From Bacillota bacterium (GTDB taxonomy: Bacteria > Bacillota > Clostridia > Christensenellales > UMGS416): a stretch of 64,000 nucleotides of DNA. The DNA is taken from NCBI GenBank assembly GCA_023421955.1, contig JAEZSE010000034.1, positions 20,015-84,014 on the forward strand. The letters run 5' to 3'. Positions 59,427 to 64,000 of the stretch are shown in pieces (position 1 is the first letter of the stretch; the number at the start of each line of letters is the position of its first letter). The position numbers and the translations under genes are program-made. The notes beneath the pieces are model-generated. The model made no database searches, had not been told where the DNA came from, and saw only the letters and a list, made by a program, of their open reading frames with translations.

Positions 59427-60458
59427 CTACGGCTTTAAAACAACCTTCAGGGCTTGCTGGGTCTCCACCAGCTCGAATGCCTCTTCCCACTGCTCCAGGG
59501 GCAGCGTATGGGTGATGAGCGGCTTCATGTCAATGAGCCCTGCCTCCATCAACCGGATGGACGCTTCCCAGGTGTCCCAGGTGTGGGAGAAGTGGCCTTT
59601 CAGCGTGGCGCTCTTGTGTAGCAGACGATCCAGGCTGAAGTTCACGGGCTTGGGGCCCCAGCCGATCTTGGTGATCTGGCCACCGGGGCGAACCAGGTCC
59701 AAAGACAGGTCAAGTGTCGGGCCTACGCCGGCGGTGTCCACCACCAGAGGGTAGCCGTAACCGTCGCTGCCCTTGAGCACTGCCCTGGGATCGGAGGCGG
59801 AGCTGTTGTGCACGCCGGTGGCGCCATAAGCTTTGGCGATTTCCAGGCGCTTCTCGTCGCCGGATGTGCCGATCACTTCGATCCTGGCCGCGCCGCAGAG
59901 CTTTGCAACCGCCACGCACAGCAGGCCAATGGGGCCGGGGCCGATCACGACGACTTCGTCGCCGGGCACGATGTTGCTGCTGGACGTCAAAGCCTTGTGG
60001 GCCACGCAAAGCGGCTCGGTGAGCGATGCAATGTCCAAAGACAGGCCTGCCGGCACCCGGTGCAGGATGCGGGAGGGCACTTTGACATATTCCGCGAATG
60101 CGCCGTGGGCCTTGAAGCCAAAACCCTTGCGGTCGCGGCACAGCGGATACAGATTGCGGCGGCAAAGGTCGCAAACGCCGCAATAATCGGCGTGGGTTTC
60201 GGCAGTGACGCGGTCGCCCACGCTCCAGCCGGACACGTTGGCGCCCACTTGCTCGATGACACCGGCAAACTCATGGCCGAAGATCAGCGGCGGCACGATA
60301 TTGAACGCGCTGGTGCCGCGGTGCATATGGGGGTCGGTGCCGCACACGCCAATGGCAGCCACCTTGACCAGCACATCATCGGGCCCGATCACCGGAATCG
60401 GCATGTCCTGCAGGCGGGTTTCGTTGGGATTCACTCCATACTTGACAACAGCTCTCAT
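59427..60458 (-). CDS. Zinc-dependent medium-chain dehydrogenase (sorbitol/threonine dehydrogenase-like)
   Basis: A 343-residue MDR enzyme. Catalytic zinc ligands Cys39, His62 and Glu63 (GHEFAG) and the structural zinc cysteines 93, 96, 99 and 107 are present, followed by the Rossmann GPGPIGLLCVAVAK. It should oxidise a secondary alcohol of a polyol or reduce the ketose, with NAD(P). I placed the start at ATG 60458, with GAGG eight bases upstream; the longer frame is unlikely. It follows a LacI regulator and starts the catabolic part of the cluster. Confidence 0.92.
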   Translation of the reverse strand: MRAVVKYGVNPNETRLQDMPIPVIGPDDVLVKVAAIGVCGTDPHMHRGTSAFNIVPPLIFGHEFAGVIEQVGANVSGWSVGDRVTAETHADYCGVCDLCRRNLYPLCRDRKGFGFKAHGAFAEYVKVPSRILHRVPAGLSLDIASLTEPLCVAHKALTSSSNIVPGDEVVVIGPGPIGLLCVAVAKLCGAARIEVIGTSGDEKRLEIAKAYGATGVHNSSASDPRAVLKGSDGYGYPLVVDTAGVGPTLDLSLDLVRPGGQITKIGWGPKPVNFSLDRLLHKSATLKGHFSHTWDTWEASIRLMEAGLIDMKPLITHTLPLEQWEEAFELVETQQALKVVLKP

Positions 60459-60496
60459 AAAGCATACCTCAAAATAATATAAATTGCTGAAAACAG

Positions 60497-61489
60497 TTAT
60501 GTGGATTTGCGCGTGATAATCTCGGGCTTCAGGATCAACCGCACAGGGTGGTCTGGCCCGTTTTTCACAATGCGCTGGTGCAAAAGGCTGACACATTGCC
60601 TGCCGGCCCTTTCCTTTGGCTGGGAAACCGTGGTAAGCGGCACGCGCAGCACACGGGCATACGATACGTCGTCATATCCAGTGATCGCGACATCACCAGG
60701 CACGGAAAGCCCCACATCAAAGATGGCCTCCATCGCTTGCGTCGCCAAGGAATCACTTGCACACAAAAGGCAATCGGGACGTTCTTCCTGCATCATCAAG
60801 CCGCGAGTCAGGCTATAGGCATTGAGGTGGGTGTTGTTATATACCTTGATGAAGGACTCCGGCAAGCCAGCCTCTGCCAGGGCATCGTGAACGCCGGCCA
60901 ACCGTTCGATGGCCGGCGCAGAATTCTCCCTTAGGTTCAGGAAAACAATTTTACGATATTGCTTCTCAAGCACAAGCCGCGTCATTTCCTTCATACCAAG
61001 GCGGTCATCGTTGCAGACATTGTCAAACCGCAGATTATTGTTGACAACGTCAAACATGACGATTGGCATAGCGGCCTTGTTGATGTGGCTGATGAGCTCC
61101 TCATCCAGCTCAGTTGGGTGCAGGATGAGTCCGCTGACCCGTATGCGCTGCAGAAGGTCGAGCGCCTTGAGCTCGCGATCGCGTTTCATGCCGGAACCGA
61201 ACAGGAACGTGTAGTAACCCAAAGCCTGGGCCTCATCATCAATGCCCTTCACCACTTCGCTAAAATAGGGGCTGGTAGTGTCATCCAGTATCACGCCGAT
61301 GATGTTGGACGTCTGGCCTCGTAAACTGCGCGCCAAGTCATTCGGTTTATAATTCAACCGTTCGGCCACTTCCAGCACCCTTTGGCGGGTCCTGTTGTTG
61401 ACGCCCGGCTTGCCGTTCAGCGCTTTGGACACAGTGTTGACTGATATGCCGATTTCCTTGGCGATATCCTGAAGACGTACATAGCTCAT
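60497..61489 (-). CDS. LacI-family regulator of sugar cluster 2
   Basis: The 330-residue protein has the LacI helix-turn-helix (DIAKEIGISVNTVSKALNGKPG in part), hinge helix, and a sugar-binding domain with RGQTSNIIGVILDDTTSPYFSEV (in part), LLCASDSLATQAMEAI and AITGYDDVSYARVL. It lies between the ABC transporter and the dehydrogenase, and presumably controls both. A small palindrome GTCAG-ATC-CTGAC (61494-61506) just upstream of its start could be an operator. Different in detail from the 40874 LacI protein. Confidence 0.94.
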   Translation of the reverse strand: MSYVRLQDIAKEIGISVNTVSKALNGKPGVNNRTRQRVLEVAERLNYKPNDLARSLRGQTSNIIGVILDDTTSPYFSEVVKGIDDEAQALGYYTFLFGSGMKRDRELKALDLLQRIRVSGLILHPTELDEELISHINKAAMPIVMFDVVNNNLRFDNVCNDDRLGMKEMTRLVLEKQYRKIVFLNLRENSAPAIERLAGVHDALAEAGLPESFIKVYNNTHLNAYSLTRGLMMQEERPDCLLCASDSLATQAMEAIFDVGLSVPGDVAITGYDDVSYARVLRVPLTTVSQPKERAGRQCVSLLHQRIVKNGPDHPVRLILKPEIITRKST

Positions 61490-61521
61490 TTTGTCAGATC
61501 CTGACTCTTTTTACTAAGGTT

Positions 61522-62463
61522 TTACCCTTTAACCCCACCCAATGTCAATCCTTTTACAAAATACTTTTGCAAGAAAGGATACGTAAACAGGATTGGTGTT
61601 ACGGCGATGACAGTCATGGCCGTGCGGATAGAGGTGGGCGTCACGGCCATTTTGGCTGAGTCGCCGGAGGCAGTTAGGGCATCCGAGTCAGCCGATGCGT
61701 AGGCCGATGCCGATGTGAGCAGTTTCTGCAGCTCATATTGTAACGTTGTGAGCTTGGCGTTGCCGCCGCAATACAGCATCGTATCAAACCACGCGTTCCA
61801 CTGGCCAACGGCCACAAACAATGTAATGGTCGCGATGACAGGGAGGCTCAGCGGCCAGATGATCGTGAAAAGAATGCGATACTCACTGGCCCCATCGATC
61901 TTCGCAGCCTCAATCAAGCTGTCCGGGATGCCCTCGATGTAGCTGCGCATCACCATGACGTTGTAGGCACCAACCAGGCCGGGAAGGATGTAGACCAGGA
62001 AGTTGTTCATGAGCCCCAGGTTACGAATTAGGATGAACGAGGGGATCAAGCCGCCGGAGAAATACATCGTGAACACCAGAAAAGGTGTCAGCGCCTTGCG
62101 GAAGATGAAGTCCCTTCTGGACAGCACGTAAGACACACAGATGGTGGAGACCACGCTGAGCGCGCCGCCGACCACTGCCCTTGACGCTGAGATAAACAGC
62201 GCAGTGGTGATTGCCGGGTTGCCGACGAGGATCTTTTCATAGTTCCTCAGCGTAAACTCCCTGGGCCAAAGATAGATACCGCCGTTAACAGAATCGATGG
62301 CGTTGTTGAAAGAATAAGCCAGCGTGTTGATAAAGGGATACAGCGTCACAATGCATAGGCAAATCAGCGCGACGTAGTTAAACGCATCCAGCAGGAGGTC
62401 TTCCAGCGTCAGGCGCTTGTATCCAATGGAGGAAAGAAACTTGTTTTGACCTTTTTTCACCAT
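61522..62463 (-). CDS. Carbohydrate ABC transporter permease (LplC type)
   Basis: A 313-residue inner-membrane permease with six hydrophobic segments. EAAKIDGASEYRILFTIIWPLSLP (in part) is the EAA loop that contacts the ATPase. Sequence and gene order match LplC, the partner of LplB in Bacillota sugar importers. ATG 62463 is preferred over a GTG nine bases earlier. No ATPase gene is present in the cluster, as is common where one shared MsmK-like ATPase serves several importers. Confidence 0.93.
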   Translation of the reverse strand: MVKKGQNKFLSSIGYKRLTLEDLLLDAFNYVALICLCIVTLYPFINTLAYSFNNAIDSVNGGIYLWPREFTLRNYEKILVGNPAITTALFISASRAVVGGALSVVSTICVSYVLSRRDFIFRKALTPFLVFTMYFSGGLIPSFILIRNLGLMNNFLVYILPGLVGAYNVMVMRSYIEGIPDSLIEAAKIDGASEYRILFTIIWPLSLPVIATITLFVAVGQWNAWFDTMLYCGGNAKLTTLQYELQKLLTSASAYASADSDALTASGDSAKMAVTPTSIRTAMTVIAVTPILFTYPFLQKYFVKGLTLGGVKG

Positions 62464-62479
62464 CACACTCACCTCTCTT

Positions 62480-63448
62480 TCAGAAAATTCCGTAGCCGTC
62501 GATCTTCTTGGAGATCGCGTTGCTGAACATGATCAGCAGAATGGAGATCGTAGAATTGAAGATGCCGATCGCCGTACCGTAGGACAGGCGGCCGCTCTTC
62601 AACGCGTAAGTATAGATATACACATCGATGGTGCGGGAAGCGTCAATGTTGGACGGGTTGCTGAGCAGATAGACCTGCTCAAATCCTGCGTTCATCAAGT
62701 AACCGATATTCAACACCAGCAAAATCTTGATTGTGGGCATGATGCTCGGCAGTGTCACGGCAAAGATCCTGCGAAGCCTGCCGGCGCCGTCAATCGATGC
62801 TGCTTCGTAGAGCTCCGGGTCAATCCCTGTCATAGCCGCAAGATAGATGATGGCATTCCAGCCAACATTTTTCCAGACGTTTGAAAGCGCGACAACTCCG
62901 TAGAAATATTTCGACTCACCCATGAATGGGATCGGGCCATCAATCAAGCCAGTCTTCATGAGCAGAATGTTTACAATGCCATCGGAGGGAGACAACGCCA
63001 TGTATACGATATTGACTGCCACAACCCAGGATACAAAGTAGGGCAGATAAGAGATGGTCTGTACCGTCCGCTTGAACGGCAATGCGCGAACTTCATTGAG
63101 CATTACAGCCAGGACAATCGCAGCTATAAAACCGGTGGAGATTTTCAATACACTTGTCAGCAGTGTGTTTTTGATGGAGTTCAGGAAGTTGGCGTCGGCA
63201 AACAGCTCCTGGAAGTTTCCAAGACCAATGAACGGAGAACCCATCAGGCCCTTGCCGGTGGAATAATTCTGAAACGCCATAATCCAGCCCCAGATGGGGA
63301 GATAGTTGAAAATCAGAATAAAAATCATAAACGGCATCACCAAAACCAGCAATTGACGCTGTTCGATGATTCTCTTCATCATTGGTTTCTTTTTATATAG
63401 TACGGGCTTCACAGTGGAAGCTGCGGCTTTCTCATGATATGCAGCCAT
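62480..63448 (-). CDS. Carbohydrate ABC transporter permease (LplB type)
   Basis: A 322-residue permease with six membrane segments and the conserved MPFMIFILIFNYLPIWGWIMAFQNY (in part) start of LplB-like proteins; the EAA loop is EAASIDGAGRLRRIFAVTLPSI (in part). It pairs with the LplC-type permease to form the channel. AGGGGG seven bases before ATG 63448 defines the start. A strong stem-loop separates it from the binding-protein gene, which often allows higher expression of the latter. Confidence 0.94.
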   Translation of the reverse strand: MAAYHEKAAASTVKPVLYKKKPMMKRIIEQRQLLVLVMPFMIFILIFNYLPIWGWIMAFQNYSTGKGLMGSPFIGLGNFQELFADANFLNSIKNTLLTSVLKISTGFIAAIVLAVMLNEVRALPFKRTVQTISYLPYFVSWVVAVNIVYMALSPSDGIVNILLMKTGLIDGPIPFMGESKYFYGVVALSNVWKNVGWNAIIYLAAMTGIDPELYEAASIDGAGRLRRIFAVTLPSIMPTIKILLVLNIGYLMNAGFEQVYLLSNPSNIDASRTIDVYIYTYALKSGRLSYGTAIGIFNSTISILLIMFSNAISKKIDGYGIF

Positions 63449-63480
63449 ATTCAATCCCCCTGGCTGAAGTTATTTCGAAA

Positions 63481-63506
63481 CCGGGGAGCGCACAGGCGCT
63501 CCCCGG
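63481..63506 (-). promoter_or_regulatory. Intercistronic stem-loop between binding-protein and permease genes
   Basis: CCGGGGAGCGC (63481-63491) pairs perfectly with GCGCTCCCCGG (63496-63506) around ACAG. Without a good T-tract, it more likely protects the upstream message 3' end or partly attenuates than terminates fully. Confidence 0.65.
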
Positions 63507-63541
63507 CTTCATTGGCGTCAAATAAACCTTACCGTTACAGA

Positions 63542-64000
63542 TTAGTTGCCATAGAACTCAGTGCTGGCCTTGATGGTCTCGGTGACCTTCTTCTCATAGT
63601 CTGCCAGACCGGGGATGGCATCCAACTTGGCCATGTACTCAGCATACAGAGTCTCAAACTGAGCAGGATCGGCCTGAACGATCTTGGCATGATATTCGGT
63701 GGCAAGCTCAAGAGCCTTGTTGGAGGCGATGTACTCAGGTGAATCCTGCGGCAGCTGCTGGCGGACGGCCCAGCCGGGCTGATACTTGGCGGGATAGGCG
63801 GGGGCGAAGAAGTCGCAGAAGGTCTTCACGTTGTAGTTCTTCAGGATTTCCTTCTCATAGTCCTTGTAGCGGACATCGTTGTATTCCTGGTTCATTGCCG
63901 GGTTGACCCAGTTGCCGTCAGAGAACTTGGCATACTGCTCGTTGTCTGTCTGCTCATAGCGGGGCAGGAAGACGAACTGCATCAGACCGGTGTTCTTCTG
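63542..64000 (-). CDS. Extracellular sugar-binding protein of the ABC transporter, N-terminal part missing
   Basis: The frame is open to the right window edge, so only the last ~152 residues are seen; the ATG at 63982 is internal. The C-terminal part is typical of large LplA-like solute-binding proteins: FCDFFAPAYPAKYQPGWAVRQQLP (in part), then helices ending in TETIKASTEFYGN. Such lipoproteins capture oligosaccharides or glycosides outside the cell. Its place ahead of the two permeases completes the importer apart from the ATPase. Confidence 0.88.
   Translation of the reverse strand, partial: QKNTGLMQFVFLPRYEQTDNEQYAKFSDGNWVNPAMNQEYNDVRYKDYEKEILKNYNVKTFCDFFAPAYPAKYQPGWAVRQQLPQDSPEYIASNKALELATEYHAKIVQADPAQFETLYAEYMAKLDAIPGLADYEKKVTETIKASTEFYGN

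Overview
The window looks like a chromosomal segment from a high-GC, monoderm, anaerobic Bacillota (Clostridia-like) plant-polysaccharide degrader. Evidence: an FMN-type FabK enoyl reductase with a MarR-controlled acc/fab operon, class I c-di-GMP riboswitches, Lpl-type ABC permeases, LacI-controlled sugar operons, strong sigma-A-like promoters with GGAGG ribosome sites, and no outer-membrane genes. The assignment is inference; no rRNA is present. I see no prophage, CRISPR array or intact insertion sequence.

Layout. 0-5.2 kb: end of a VTT-domain membrane gene, a DUF559 nuclease-like gene between inverted copies of a GC-rich palindrome, mnmG, a small lipoprotein, and an AT-rich patch with a phosphotransferase and two tandem VOC genes. 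5.3-13.2 kb: two tandem c-di-GMP-I riboswitches ahead of a secreted CAP-domain protein, then a 2113-residue surface protein. 13.3-23.3 kb: the complete type II fatty-acid operon accB-accC-accD-accA-fabH-acpP-fabK-fabD-fabG-fabF-fabZ, preceded by its likely MarR/FabT-like regulator. Promoters of both carry CTAAT repeats at an exact 16-bp spacing. 23.4-39.1 kb: mixed genes, including a second giant surface protein with an abrupt internal base-composition change, a GltS carrier, a PlsC-type acyltransferase with an inserted zinc-ribbon-like motif, tRNA-Ala(CGC), a MATE exporter and a rhodanese/Crp/thioredoxin group.

39.2-49.5 kb: a sugar operon with split transketolase, a DUF5060/DUF4038-type hydrolase, an FGGY kinase, a LacI regulator and a sugar isomerase, next to divergent intracellular GH43 and GH10 genes. 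Hydrolase, isomerase, kinase and two-subunit transketolase match the logic of the apulose-4-phosphate transketolase route for D-apiose, which is my leading inference. 49.5-49.87 kb: no protein gene, but a roughly 290-nt sequence with multiple helices and a possible pseudoknot that resembles a HEARO / IscB omega-RNA without its nuclease gene. It contains a hairpin repeat whose other copy lies at 40.8 kb. 49.9-53.9 kb: methionine operon metA-tcdA-rrf2-rrf2-metY, with MetA carrying the Glu111 associated with acetyl-CoA use. 54-56.5 kb: orphan larE, a divergent HxlR/nitroreductase pair and a lipoprotein. 56.7-64 kb: a second LacI-controlled cluster (ABC transporter, zinc dehydrogenase, second split transketolase, beta-hydroxyacid dehydrogenase) running off the right edge.

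Together the genes describe a cell that sends large repeat proteins to its surface, some under c-di-GMP control, imports plant-wall oligosaccharides, hydrolyses them inside the cell, and routes unusual pentoses or polyols through dedicated split transketolases.
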